From Chitinispirillaceae bacterium (GTDB taxonomy: Bacteria; Fibrobacterota; Chitinivibrionia; Chitinivibrionales; Chitinispirillaceae), in NCBI GenBank assembly GCA_016929595.1, contig JAFGIN010000068.1, forward strand, positions 1-64,000: a DNA stretch of 64,000 bases, given 5' to 3'. How positions within the stretch are numbered: position 1 is the stretch's first letter; each line of letters starts with the position of its first letter. The notes beneath the pieces are model-generated. The model saw only the letters and a program-made list of their open reading frames with translations, had not been told where the DNA came from and did not search any database. This document shows positions 41,023 to 51,500 of this stretch, piece after piece. A program made the translations under genes and the position numbers.

Positions 41023-42021
41023 CTATTTTAATATTTTATCTACCACTTTCAACTTTTGTTCTGTTGCATTAAAATTCTTTTTGGCTTGTCTAAAATTAAT
41101 AATTTTGTAAACAGAGATAGGAGGATCGACCTTTTCATTCTCACATTGCCAGTCGTTTTCCATGATATCATAGATCTTCCCGGCAGCCTGACTCCCAAGA
41201 AATACATGATCCGGGAGAACTGCATATGTTCCAAAATCAAGCTGAGGACTGACAAGAATTTCAACACCAACAATCACTGGCTTTTTCTTCTTCCTGACGG
41301 TTGGTACCCAGACGTTCTGTATTATATCTGGCTTGAGAAATGCATTGTCGTTAGGAACCCACAGAACATCTACATTATGTTCTTCGAAAAGCGTTTTCAG
41401 CCCCTTTTTAAGTAACTTTTTGTATTCACTGCTTTTATTTGGAAGTGTAACTTCAACAATTTCTATTCCCTCCATCATGCAGAATTTTTTATTCTGCGTC
41501 AAAAATCTGTCAAGAAATTCCCTGTGAATTACTCCCACTTTTTTCACGGGAACATCTAATACCGACCGCAGACTTACCACACTGGTTACTATTGGTATTT
41601 CGTACGATATACCAGTTGCGTTCTTTATCTCCTTTATTGCATCAGCTATGAAAACGCCCATTATTGACAATGATGGCAAAACAGTTTCGCCATCCTTTAA
41701 AGTTGACTGATATTTTTTGAAGAGTGTTATTGAAGTGTTATCCATCAGGACTACAAGTTTTGGATTAGTTGCGTCAATTTCAAGTTTGATTTCATCAACC
41801 TCCGACTTTCTGGTAATGACTTTATCCTTGATAGTAAAATCGCTTTTCAGTTCTTCAATAAGGCCTTTAAGCGCATCCTCAAAATCTTTTCCATCCTGAC
41901 GAACTACCAGCAGTGTATCTTTCGCCAGAACGACATTTACTACGATAAACAGAATTACTGTAAAAGTCCTTATATGTGGCATTGTCAAACCAGCCTTGCA
42001 TAGTACTTCTTTTATTTCCAT
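41023..42021 (-). CDS. ABC-type substrate-binding protein (PF04392-like)
   Basis: A 332-residue exported protein. With the ATG at 42021 (GAGG seven bases upstream) the signal peptide has a long n-region; the second ATG (MPHIRTFTVIL, 41982) gives a more normal signal ending VLAKD. The mature protein has two Rossmann-like lobes: ATNPKLVVLMDNTSITLFKK, KKVGVIHREFLDRFLTQN, NVDVLWVPNDNAFLKPDIIQ and FGTYAVLPDHVFLGSQAAGK, the layout of the ABC_sub_bind family (tryptophan/tyrosine-type ligands and others). No permease or ATPase gene is nearby. A sensory role for the kinases upstream or a carrier role for the receptor downstream is an inference. It overlaps the preceding small gene by ten bases. Confidence 0.75.
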   Translation of the reverse strand: MEIKEVLCKAGLTMPHIRTFTVILFIVVNVVLAKDTLLVVRQDGKDFEDALKGLIEELKSDFTIKDKVITRKSEVDEIKLEIDATNPKLVVLMDNTSITLFKKYQSTLKDGETVLPSLSIMGVFIADAIKEIKNATGISYEIPIVTSVVSLRSVLDVPVKKVGVIHREFLDRFLTQNKKFCMMEGIEIVEVTLPNKSSEYKKLLKKGLKTLFEEHNVDVLWVPNDNAFLKPDIIQNVWVPTVRKKKKPVIVGVEILVSPQLDFGTYAVLPDHVFLGSQAAGKIYDIMENDWQCENEKVDPPISVYKIINFRQAKKNFNATEQKLKVVDKILK

Positions 42022-42335
42022 AAATCCACCTCAAAAAAAGAGCATAATTCCTTATCGGCAGATTTTAGTGCGGAAGCGACCTTATCTGCATTCCCTCCTG
42101 TTTTTACTGCAAGAGCAACAATACCATCTTTTAAATCCGGAAGTTTAGTGATTACGAAGTTCAAAATGGACGTTGATTTAAAATACAAAACATCAGGCTC
42201 CTGCACACTTTTCTGTATTTTATCCTGTACTGCCTGAGGACGGATAACCGAAGGATAAAACACATACACGTTGTCCTTCGAAAGGGGGTTACTTACCCAT
42301 AACACTAAGAGAGTTATAAGTAGTTTTTTTCTCAT
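42012..42335 (-). CDS. Small secreted protein of unknown function
   Basis: A 107-residue protein with a signal peptide (MRKKLLITLLVLWVSNPLSK). The mature part of about 87 residues has a mixed alpha/beta pattern (VYVFYPSVIRPQAVQDKIQK, then DGIVALAVKTGGNADKVASA). No known family was recognised. It might be a shortened periplasmic binding domain. It lies between CheY and the substrate-binding protein, overlaps the latter by ten bases, and is thus very likely expressed and part of the same system. Confidence 0.65.
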   Translation of the reverse strand: MRKKLLITLLVLWVSNPLSKDNVYVFYPSVIRPQAVQDKIQKSVQEPDVLYFKSTSILNFVITKLPDLKDGIVALAVKTGGNADKVASALKSADKELCSFFEVDLWK

Positions 42336-42371
42336 ACTTTTTTACTCATACCAATAATGAAAAAAGCATCA

Positions 42372-42755
42372 TTACTGATTGAAAATTTCACTAACTGTTT
42401 CCTTGAAATCATTGACGAATTCACTATCTGCAAATTTTAATGGTTTTTCTACATACCCTTTTGCACCTGCGCTCATACATTCAAGCATCGCACTGCCTCG
42501 TACCGCTGAAATCATAAGTATATTTGCATCAGGAAAATCCTTAATAATTTCTTTCATCGCATCCATACCATCTTTGTTTGGCATGGTTATATCGAGAGTA
42601 ATAAGATCAGGTTTGAATTTTGTATACAGTTCTATAGCTTCATTTCCGTCATTTCCAGTACCTAGTACCTGGAATTCAAGTTGTTTCTCAAAAAAATCGA
42701 CAATCTGCTTTATCAGAAACTTCGAATCATCTACTACAACTACTGTTTTTGACAT
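42372..42755 (-). CDS. CheY-type single-domain response regulator
   Basis: A 127-residue receiver domain with no output domain. The acidic pair Asp9/Asp10 (VVVVDDSKF), the phosphorylation site Asp55 (LITLDITMPNKDGMDAM), the switch Ser in LMISAVRGS and Lys in GYVEKPLKF are all present. GAGG precedes the ATG. It should receive phosphate from the two Hpt-containing kinases and be reset by the two CheX-like phosphatases of the operon. Its final target (flagellar or other) cannot be read from the sequence; no motility gene is nearby. Confidence 0.92.
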   Translation of the reverse strand: MSKTVVVVDDSKFLIKQIVDFFEKQLEFQVLGTGNDGNEAIELYTKFKPDLITLDITMPNKDGMDAMKEIIKDFPDANILMISAVRGSAMLECMSAGAKGYVEKPLKFADSEFVNDFKETVSEIFNQ

Positions 42756-42787
42756 ATCGCATCCTCACTTTACATATAAACTGCATA

Positions 42788-43297
42788 CTACTTATTTTTA
42801 ATTGCAAATCCAACCAGCAATTCTTCATCATTGACTGCTACAGATCCATTGACACCGGAGATAAAAGGCAGAAACGGGATTCCTTTTGTATAGAGTATTG
42901 GAACAGTCTGGTTCAGAAAACCAAATTGTTCTGTAAAATCAACCCGATCCATCAACACAGCAAACCACGTATTGGCTAACTCTCCGAACACATCACAGAA
43001 CTCACTTTGCTCGAGTTCCTGCCCAGTAAGTTCAACTATACATTTGTTATTTACTCCTAAGGTCAGTATTGACTGATACTTCTCGCTTGCACTTCCCATC
43101 ATTAATATATACTGACTATCGATTTCAATATGTTTATTGGAACACCAGGCCTTATCAACCAAAGCGTTCCTGCCAAAAAGAGCCTCGATACTCAAACAGG
43201 TAGTTTCTGAAAAAACAGTGATCATCTTTTCTAACTTTTTCTGGATGGCATCATCATTACTTTTATTTTTCAATGCTCCGTTAATATTTGTCGCCAT
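42788..43297 (-). CDS. CheX-like phosphatase domain protein
   Basis: A 169-residue cytoplasmic protein from the ATG at 43297; TTG 43321 and ATG 43318 are in-frame alternatives. It matches the CheC/CheX phosphatase fold: an ILMMGSASEKYQSILTLGVN strand pair and the catalytic ExxN motif in FGELANTWFAVLMD (Glu106, Asn109). CheX dimers dephosphorylate CheY-P by inserting Glu and Asn into its active site. The C-terminal segment (NGSVAVNDEELLVGFAIKN) matches the last two strands. It is a paralogue of the next gene upstream (43364-43843). Confidence 0.8.
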   Translation of the reverse strand: MATNINGALKNKSNDDAIQKKLEKMITVFSETTCLSIEALFGRNALVDKAWCSNKHIEIDSQYILMMGSASEKYQSILTLGVNNKCIVELTGQELEQSEFCDVFGELANTWFAVLMDRVDFTEQFGFLNQTVPILYTKGIPFLPFISGVNGSVAVNDEELLVGFAIKNK

Positions 43298-43363
43298 AAT
43301 TTCCGTGTCCCTGTCCATCAAATTTCTGCGCTTATAACGATAATCCAGTAATGGTACCGTCTC

Positions 43364-43843
43364 TCACACCAACAACTTCCTTATTGCAAATCCAATATTA
43401 ATTTCATGATCATCAGTTGTAACTATTGTTCCGCAAAAAGCCCAGGCTTTTGAATAAAAGACATCACCACTGGAATATTGTGGTATAGATTGTGTCAGAT
43501 ATCCGAAATTTCCGGTAAACTCACTCTTGTCCATTAACATACCGCAGTATGTATTTGCAAATTCACCCCAGGCGTCGATCAACTCTTCAAAACATGATGA
43601 AGCAATCAGTCCCATATCAGCGTCTGATTTGAAACTGATCGCAAGAATCGCCTGATAAAGATTATTTCCGGTACCAAGCATTATATTGTGAGGATTGTTA
43701 CCGGGTAATCGTTCCAGAATTACCCATGGCTCAACAACCCGTCCTTTTACACCTGCGAACGCTTCTACGCACTCGATACCAATTGCAGGGAATATTTCGT
43801 CGCATTGCTCAAGTTTTTCTTTTATTTCATTGTCAAGTATCAA
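43364..43843 (-). CDS. CheX-like phosphatase domain protein
   Basis: A 159-residue cytoplasmic protein starting at a TTG eight bases after GGAG. It has the same fold and length as its neighbour: NIMLGTGNNLYQAILAISFK, the ExxN motif in AWGEFANTYCGMLMD (Glu94, Asn97) and a closing TTDDHEINIGFAIRK. Two separate CheX-like genes plus a third CheX-like domain in a kinase is an unusual dose of phosphatase for one CheY. They might form heterodimers or serve different phospho-donors; this is speculation. Confidence 0.8.
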   Translation of the reverse strand: MILDNEIKEKLEQCDEIFPAIGIECVEAFAGVKGRVVEPWVILERLPGNNPHNIMLGTGNNLYQAILAISFKSDADMGLIASSCFEELIDAWGEFANTYCGMLMDKSEFTGNFGYLTQSIPQYSSGDVFYSKAWAFCGTIVTTDDHEINIGFAIRKLLV

Positions 43844-43864
43844 CGTTAAAACTCCGTTTAATTT

Positions 43865-46228
43865 TCAGGATGGCAGGATTATGGTAAAAGTAGTTCCTTT
43901 TCCAAGACGCGTGTTTATCTCAATTTTTCCTCCAAGACCTTCAATTTTTTCTTTTACCACATTCATTCCGACTCCACGTCCCGATGTGTCGGTTATCGCA
44001 TCGGCAGTTGATATCCCAGCATGAAACATCAACATTAACTTATCCTGCTCAGTCATCGATTGAAGATCTTCCGTTTTGATTATACCTTTTTGTATCGACT
44101 TTTCAACCAGTTTTTCAGTATCGATTCCACGCCCGTCATCAGAAATCAGAATCACTTTTTGTCTGTCATTCTTTGAATATTCAAGCTTTATTCTTCCAAT
44201 ACCTTTACCCATCTCTTCCCGAACTTCTGGTTCTTCAATTCCATGATCTACTGCATTTCGCATAAGATGAAGTATGGCATCATCAATAGCACAGAGCTCA
44301 TCAGCGGGGTAAAGTACAGCATCATTAACAACTTCAAATTCAACATTCTTATTCTGTTTTCTTATTGCCCTCTGAATAATTTTCAGGTATTTACGTGTTA
44401 AAGTTTTCAACGGCTTCCATGTTAACATCATACATTCAATGGCAAGTGGTTTAATTACATTATCGGACACTTTTGATTCTAAACCTTTACACATATCCTG
44501 AATCTTAAGAATACGATTTTCGGGTATTCTTACTGTAATTTCATCATCTTTGCCAAACACAAGCTTTATTTTCTGATGAATATCTTCCATAGCCTCATCC
44601 ATTTTTCCCAGGTATTCAGTAATCATTCCAAGACTGTCACCTCGCCGCATTTTGACAGGTTGCCGTAACTCCTCAAGCATATCCTCCGCTTTATGGGCAA
44701 TCGCAGAAATCAGTTCAAAACCATAAGATCCCGCATTTCCTTTAATAGTATGAATATGACGATACATTGCGTCAATTTTTTCTTTCGTCACAACATATTC
44801 GGGTCCATCGGGATGATTAGTACGCTGTTTTATAACACCTTCCATGTGCACTTTTACCTCTTTATGAAGGTCAAACAAACGATCCTTTGTATCATCCATA
44901 AACTCCACAATCTCTTCCGGGGGGGTATTTGCTATTCCCAGAATCGCTTTCACTTCGTTTTCATGTTTGAACCTCTCTGCAGCCATCTGAAGATCCTTCA
45001 TCCGTTTCTCGGTCTCATCCATCGCAAGAATCATTATCTTTGAAAGATTTCCTGCCTTATCGAAAACTTTCTGATATGATATCGCCACATACTGCTGAGA
45101 ATTTTCCTCATTCTGCAGCAGTTCAAGTTCCTGAACCGGTGCAAGTTTTGTCAGTTTCTTCCAGCGCTGTGATGCGTGACGGGTTTTCACCAGTTTCAAC
45201 CATTCATCAAATGCACGTTTCTGATTACCATCCAGCCGTAAGAGCTGGTTAAGATTATATGATGCAATATCATCGACTTTAAGTATCTCATTGGCACGTG
45301 CAGAGTATTCTTTATTAACCGTTCCATCCAGATTAATTGTAAAAAGCCCCTGATCGATATTGTTAAGGATATCATTGACCTGCTGCATCTTTTCATCGAT
45401 CAAATCCTGTAAATGATCAGTATATTGTTTGATAGTTGCACGCATTGTTTCAAAATGTTCCGCAAGATTTCCAATTTCATCATTACTATCTGATGTAACA
45501 GCTGTATTGTAATTACCGCCTGCAATAGCCTGCGCAGATGTTACCAAAGAGCCAATAGGTCTGGTAATCTTCGTTGCAATCTGCTTTATAAGTATGTATC
45601 CTGTGGCAAGAGAAATGGTGCCTAATAAAAGCAGTATACCTATTGAGATATTTCGAGATACCCGCCCCCCAGCAAGAATATCATCAATCATCGCATACAT
45701 CTTTTTTGTACTTAATCCGTACCGTATACAACCAAGTTTTTCATCTTCTGAAGTAACCGGAGCAGCAAATTCTATAAATTCAAGGTTTCCAATATAATGA
45801 GTTCTGTACGACACGGCTTCTAAAGCTGCAGCCCATTGTGTCATACTGTCATTAAGAGGCTCCGGAGATGAAACTGTACCTTCAGGATTATCACTAGTCG
45901 CATATACCCAGGGAATGTTATTCTCATTCATATAAATTCCGTAGGAAACATAGTCATCATCTTTTACGGTTGATGAAACCAGTGCCTGGATAGCAGTGAA
46001 AGCATTATCTTCAGCCATTCCTGTCATCGCCATACTGTTGTTCTTTACCAGAGTTTTACCATTGGAAATCAGGTTATCCATTATGCTTTTCTTCTGCTTT
46101 GCGATATTTTTTTCAACTGACATGACATTCATTATTATAATGACAGAAAGAACACACGCGAATATCACTGAAATCAGTACCATTGTACTGGAAATCAACT
46201 TGGTTTTTATACTTACCATTTTTTTCAT
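43865..46228 (-). CDS. Membrane CheA-like histidine kinase (Cache-HAMP-PAS-Hpt-HATPase)
   Basis: A 787-residue sensor kinase. It has one membrane helix at about 11-33, a periplasmic single-Cache-like sensor (about 35-190: YVSYGIYMNENNIPWVYATS, CIRYGLSTKKM) and a second helix at 195-215. A HAMP linker (KITRPIGSLVTSAQAIAGGN), a PAS-like domain (285-400) and an Hpt domain with phosphoryl His493 (HIHTIKGNAGSYGF) follow. The CheA-type ATPase domain has HLMRNAVDHGIEEPEV, SDDGRGID and SGRGVGMNVVKE. It ends at the ATPase and lacks the CheW-like P5 domain of true CheA, so it would not join receptor arrays. It starts one base after the upstream kinase's stop, behind AAAGGTG. Confidence 0.87.
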   Translation of the reverse strand: MKKMVSIKTKLISSTMVLISVIFACVLSVIIIMNVMSVEKNIAKQKKSIMDNLISNGKTLVKNNSMAMTGMAEDNAFTAIQALVSSTVKDDDYVSYGIYMNENNIPWVYATSDNPEGTVSSPEPLNDSMTQWAAALEAVSYRTHYIGNLEFIEFAAPVTSEDEKLGCIRYGLSTKKMYAMIDDILAGGRVSRNISIGILLLLGTISLATGYILIKQIATKITRPIGSLVTSAQAIAGGNYNTAVTSDSNDEIGNLAEHFETMRATIKQYTDHLQDLIDEKMQQVNDILNNIDQGLFTINLDGTVNKEYSARANEILKVDDIASYNLNQLLRLDGNQKRAFDEWLKLVKTRHASQRWKKLTKLAPVQELELLQNEENSQQYVAISYQKVFDKAGNLSKIMILAMDETEKRMKDLQMAAERFKHENEVKAILGIANTPPEEIVEFMDDTKDRLFDLHKEVKVHMEGVIKQRTNHPDGPEYVVTKEKIDAMYRHIHTIKGNAGSYGFELISAIAHKAEDMLEELRQPVKMRRGDSLGMITEYLGKMDEAMEDIHQKIKLVFGKDDEITVRIPENRILKIQDMCKGLESKVSDNVIKPLAIECMMLTWKPLKTLTRKYLKIIQRAIRKQNKNVEFEVVNDAVLYPADELCAIDDAILHLMRNAVDHGIEEPEVREEMGKGIGRIKLEYSKNDRQKVILISDDGRGIDTEKLVEKSIQKGIIKTEDLQSMTEQDKLMLMFHAGISTADAITDTSGRGVGMNVVKEKIEGLGGKIEINTRLGKGTTFTIILPS

Positions 46229-46229
46229 A

Positions 46230-48362
46230 TCAGTTCACCTTTGCCTGTAGTTCAATTTCCGGAACCGGAATAATAAGTGTAACAATGGATCCTTTCCCTT
46301 TTTCACTCTTTATTTTCACATGGCCTCCAATTTTTGTCAATGTATGATCCACAAAATCCATCCCGACCCCACTTCCTGACAACATTGTTACTGTCGAACA
46401 GGTGGTAAAGCCGGGTTTGAACAGGTAACTATATAGTTCTTCCAGGCTTAATTTAGCGACCTCATCCTGGCTCATTTTGTAGATACTTTTGATTTTTTCC
46501 ATTACAACTGGAATATCAATCCCCCTTCCATCATCCTCGAAAGAGATGATGTAGGAATTATTTTCTTTCTTACCGGAAATTACTATGACTCCATTTTCAA
46601 TTTTTCCAGCTTTCAGACGCTCCTCCGGAAGTTCGATACCATGATCAATCGCATTATTGATCAGGTGTATAAAGCATTGGTGAATCGCACGAATAATCTC
46701 GATCTCGATTCCGATGTCCATTGCAATAGATAGTGCGACCTTCTTATTTACCTTCTCACTGCTGTTTTTAGCCAGAGATTCGAGTGATGACAGGAAAAAA
46801 GAGAGCTTCATTCTTTTCAGATCACAAAGTGCATCATGGCACTGGCTCATCTCTTCTATAAAAAAATCATCTTTGATTAAGTTTTTACTTTTAAGAAGTA
46901 TTCTCTTGCACCGTATCCTCAGATCATCGATATCCTGAGAACTAACCATAATAGTATTGGGATCTCTGTCAGCTTTCTGCCGTAATGTCTCTTCTTTACC
47001 ACCAAGTTTAGTACGAATATCTTTAATACGGGAAATGTAGTTTTTTGCATCTTCGATTGACGTTTTAACTTCTGATATAATTCCCGGATCTATATTGTAT
47101 GTTTGATTTCGATAACGTCGTAAATGATCTTCAACCTTGTGTGCCATCTCCTGGAGCGCTCTGAATTGAAACTGCCCGGAGCTGCCCTTGAGCGTATGAA
47201 ATGTCCTGAACAATTCATTTACAAATTCGTGATCGCAGCTGTCTCCCTCAACAATTCTTTGTGCATCTGTCAGTAGTTGAGAAGAATCATAGATAAAATT
47301 TGTCACTTCATCGGGATTGATATTGATTACCTGTGAAATCAGTTCAAGGTTTTCCTGATGCCGTTTGTTTAATTCATCCATCTTCTTTTCAAGTTCCCGC
47401 TGCTTTGTTATATCCTCAATAACAACAAGTAGTTTTTCGAGTATATTATTTACATTATCAATTACAGGCAGCCAGTCAAGTTTAAGTATTCTACCATTGT
47501 TTGTTTTAACCTCATTGATTTCACATAATTCTTTCAGATCTTTGAATGGAATCAAATCAAACTTCTTAAATACCAGATCCAACCAGTTTTTCCAGGAACC
47601 ACCAACACCGGCATCGATTTTGAGGATGTCGGGCAAAAAACAACCTGTTATTGATATGCATTCATCTATACAGGCAACAGCTTTCATTGATTTGCTATGC
47701 CCAGGGAGAATTATCCCTAACTGATCTATAGCTACCAATCCGACAGGCAAAAGCTCCAGTATACTCGAAATATTTTTCTGAGCCTCCAGTGCTTCAGCAG
47801 TTTTCTTTTCAAGGTCAACAAGGGCTTCCTCGAGTTTTTGACCTATGCGTAAATTTGCAAGGTTCAGTGAAAAACCACACAATATGTTTCCATGTTCACT
47901 TTCCAGAAGAACATTTCCTGAGAGGAAATCGGGAAACTCCAGTTCACCATACACAACAGTGCTGGGATTAAATGTCAAATCTCCAAAATTCTTTTCAAGT
48001 TCAACAATCGACTGCCCTACCGATAAATTGAGAACCTCTTTTACAAATCCGCTGAAATCGCCACGCATCTCCCGAATCTGCTCCTCGGACATCCCATCTG
48101 AAAAAGCGCCCATAATTTTCAATGCAGCAGCTTCATCAAGACTGCACAAATAATTTCCCTGAATTGTTCCCGAGAATGATATGAATGTGATCATTTTAAA
48201 CGATGAAACAAAGGAGGATTCACTGAAAGAACTTTCTTTTACAGTGAATGATACACCTACCATGTCATTTATTGACTGGCACATCTTTGCAGCGAAATTC
48301 AACGTGTTGGATTTAAGATACCCGTCTCCTGGAGTTGATACCAATATTGCACCCCCGATCAT
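46230..48362 (-). CDS. Soluble CheA-like kinase with N-terminal CheX-like domain
   Basis: A 710-residue cytoplasmic protein from the ATG at 48362; a TTG at 48410 would add 16 residues, and neither has a good ribosome-binding site. Residues 1-165 match the CheX fold, with the ExxN motif in FVKEVLNLSVGQ (Glu109, Asn112). A coiled-coil (KLEEALVDLEKKTAEALEAQ) leads into a PAS-like domain (about 195-325) and a second coil. The Hpt domain carries phosphoryl His389 (FRTFHTLKGSSGQFQF). The ATPase has HLINNAIDHGIELPEE, FEDDGRGIDI and SGSGVGMDFVDHTL. There is no CheW-like domain. A putative phosphatase fused to a kinase of the same pathway is notable. It is the first gene of the operon; its promoter must lie in 48363-48505. 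Confidence 0.83.
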   Translation of the reverse strand: MIGGAILVSTPGDGYLKSNTLNFAAKMCQSINDMVGVSFTVKESSFSESSFVSSFKMITFISFSGTIQGNYLCSLDEAAALKIMGAFSDGMSEEQIREMRGDFSGFVKEVLNLSVGQSIVELEKNFGDLTFNPSTVVYGELEFPDFLSGNVLLESEHGNILCGFSLNLANLRIGQKLEEALVDLEKKTAEALEAQKNISSILELLPVGLVAIDQLGIILPGHSKSMKAVACIDECISITGCFLPDILKIDAGVGGSWKNWLDLVFKKFDLIPFKDLKELCEINEVKTNNGRILKLDWLPVIDNVNNILEKLLVVIEDITKQRELEKKMDELNKRHQENLELISQVININPDEVTNFIYDSSQLLTDAQRIVEGDSCDHEFVNELFRTFHTLKGSSGQFQFRALQEMAHKVEDHLRRYRNQTYNIDPGIISEVKTSIEDAKNYISRIKDIRTKLGGKEETLRQKADRDPNTIMVSSQDIDDLRIRCKRILLKSKNLIKDDFFIEEMSQCHDALCDLKRMKLSFFLSSLESLAKNSSEKVNKKVALSIAMDIGIEIEIIRAIHQCFIHLINNAIDHGIELPEERLKAGKIENGVIVISGKKENNSYIISFEDDGRGIDIPVVMEKIKSIYKMSQDEVAKLSLEELYSYLFKPGFTTCSTVTMLSGSGVGMDFVDHTLTKIGGHVKIKSEKGKGSIVTLIIPVPEIELQAKVN

Positions 48363-48505
48363 TATGTCTGATAACAGGCTAATTGTAATATCAGGCCATT
48401 GAAGTGGCAACTCTATTCATGTATGCGATAGAAAATCAACTGGTTATGAAAATTATCGTGAGGCAGGTTTCTGAAGAAAGCTCAAAATTCGCTCATGAGA
48501 TTACA

Positions 48506-51500
48506 TTAATGTGGTGGATGAATTACCAGCTTGCATATCTTACTTTTTGAATTTTTCTTCACACCGGATGAATAGAGCTGCACCTGATACAGATAGACAT
48601 CAGGACTCAATGATCTGCCTCTCTGGTCCGTTCCATCCCACATTTGACCATTCTCAGCATCTTTGATCACCCTGATAAGTTTACCGGAGAGCGAATAAAT
48701 TCGTATCATGGCACGAAAGTGCGAACCAGTCTCATGCGAGGTAGAGCTGTGATAGAAATAAAATCTGGTAGAACCACCATGGACCATTGGATTAGGGTAA
48801 TTAAACACTCTATCAAGAGACAGATCGCTTTCATTCGTTATTATTAATTGGAATGTTTTTTTTGTTTTATTACCAGAGAGATCAGCCGCACAGATAGTAA
48901 GTTCATAGTCACCCGTCCCCAGAACACTTTTGTCAAAATCCAGTACCGCAGTGCCTGTCCTGAAATCCCCTTCACTGAATTGAAACCATGAATTGATATT
49001 CTGTCTATCAATGACATCCTTAACATAATATGACAATCCCTCATCCGGACCGGTACCCGTGACATCGATACCACTCTCATCATCAATAACAATCTCGCAC
49101 TGCATCGGCAGCGACGAAGTAATTCTGTCAGTAAATGAAATTGCCGGTTTACTCATTTTGCTGTCAGCATACAGAGGTCTTATCAAAATCCGGGGTCCCG
49201 TACTATCATCATGCGTCCCATTCTCAGACCCATTGAAGGTCAGATCATCACGATACCCGCCACCAGATTCACCGGTGCGTTCCCGCCACGCGTATGCAGT
49301 CAGACGTGTACCTGGTTTGTTAAATGGTACATTTTCACCGATTTTTAATGTTTGTGAAAAAATCCCCCTTTTTACTTCGACTTTTCCAAGAAAAACCGGT
49401 TTACCCGGGAGTTGATATTTTTCATCTCTGTCGATACCGTCCTTCCTTGATGCGCTGTCTGGCGGATTAAATAATCCAATCTGTACAAACGCCCGATCAT
49501 TCGATGTTCCGAAGGACTCATTAAGAACTCCATTACCAGTGACTTGTCCGCTAATGACAATTTTCTGCCGCGCTTTTATCTGGTTTATCTGCTTTCCAGC
49601 GGAATCGGTAACATCAAGATCAATTCTGTACATCGAGTTTACTAATTTAAGCGAAGGATCACCAAAATAAATGTACTTGTATGATGATTCACCGACAACA
49701 AGTTTTGCCAGTGTCAGCATATATCCCATACTGTTTACTTTATGATTTGTATCGAGGACAACACTGAAAAACAAGTCACCAAGAGGTCCATTGTCATGAG
49801 CAAACGATGAGCGACTACTTCCAATCGCTGCAATAGCCCCGGCATCCGGAGCACATACGAATGATTCAGATAGACAGGATGAAGATTGATCAAATTTACC
49901 AACAGAACATGAGAATGATGCAATCAGGGGGTATTTTTTTTTATTGGAAAGAAGGCTAATTTTATTGGACGTCATTACCTGCTCATCAGCCCAGAGGTCA
50001 TGACTGCCATGCCCGTAATAGCATACAAATCCCGCACCGTTCTGTATTTGATTTATAATTGCAGCTGCTGCCCCGGGCTTGTGGTAACCGGTATTGTCAA
50101 AACCATAGTCAAATAGCGGTATCACTCGTATATCCGCAGATCCAAATGTTTTACCGAAAAGATCAGCGGTATTTTCACTGTAGGTACGATGTTTGATTGG
50201 ATCAACTTTACCAAGTTGATCATCATCATCATATACAAACACAGCCCGGTTTCGCCATTCTCCAAAATCAGCCGTCCCAGGCAGTTCATACTGCCTGATT
50301 TTATCGACCACAACAAGCGCTTCCCGCAATGAGCGACACGATATTCTTCCAATACTCTTTACAGGAATATCGTTAATAATACAGAAATACTCATCCTGTG
50401 GTACATTCCCTCCAGAATAGTAGGATGGAATGAAACATTTACTATTTGCATATACTTTCCTGACATCAAAATGTGCCCCGCCCATCAGAAGAACATACTC
50501 GAGGTTTTCACCATCTTTCCAGCCGGAATTATGCACATACTGTAAAAAATTCCTTATCGCCGCAGGGTCTGTATTTCCGCCGCTGAATGACCTGTATACA
50601 TTATTGATATCAACTATCATGGGGTTTACAAAACCCATCTGTTTTTTATGTTCACAAAGTTTTTCTGCCGCAGTTATAAAATCCGGGTGAGTAATGATAA
50701 GATAATCAGACTGATTATGATGATTATATAAATCGTTAATAATTGTGTCATTGCTACTATGAACAACATACTCTTCATTAGGTGGAAGATCTCTTAATGC
50801 CGACTCTTTGCAAAGCAAATACCTGTTTCCTTTACCACCGCTATCAGTCCAGCTGAACGTATCACCACTCCCCGATCTCACTGTATCGATCAGCGCAATA
50901 TAACTTTCATCTGCCGGAACTTTAAAAATGTATACATACTCAGAATCGATGCCACTCACCCGATACCTGTGTAAACCTTCAGAAGTATCAGAAAATACAG
51001 TCAATAAAGAGTCTTTTCCGATATGGATTTTATCAGTAAAAGTGAGACCTATTTCATAAATTTCAGCAAATGATGCCTCTTTCGATGGATTATTAGCATC
51101 AAATTCAAATGATATTTTTCTATCCTTCCAGCCGCTGACTTGGAATGTTTGTCTTGACCAGGAATGGCATGCGCTTTTTATCACACTCCCGGCGGAAAAG
51201 AACAAGGAACCATTATTGACATATGCCATTACATTAAGAGTGGCTTTTCCATGTTCAGGAAGCCCTGGATTGAGATAAAAGCTTACGTTTTCTTTACTTT
51301 CATAAAGAGATTCCCACACCCATAGCAGGCCGCCCTCGCTTTGATGCGGCATTGCAGCAGGCCTTCTGAAACAGATCCTGTTAGTAAAGGTATCTGCAGG
51401 TATTCCAACAGGATCGACAGGATCCATCTTATTTACAGTTAATCCATTATTCCCTTTTACTAACCAGTAATGACGATAATCATCATACCGATTCAATTTC

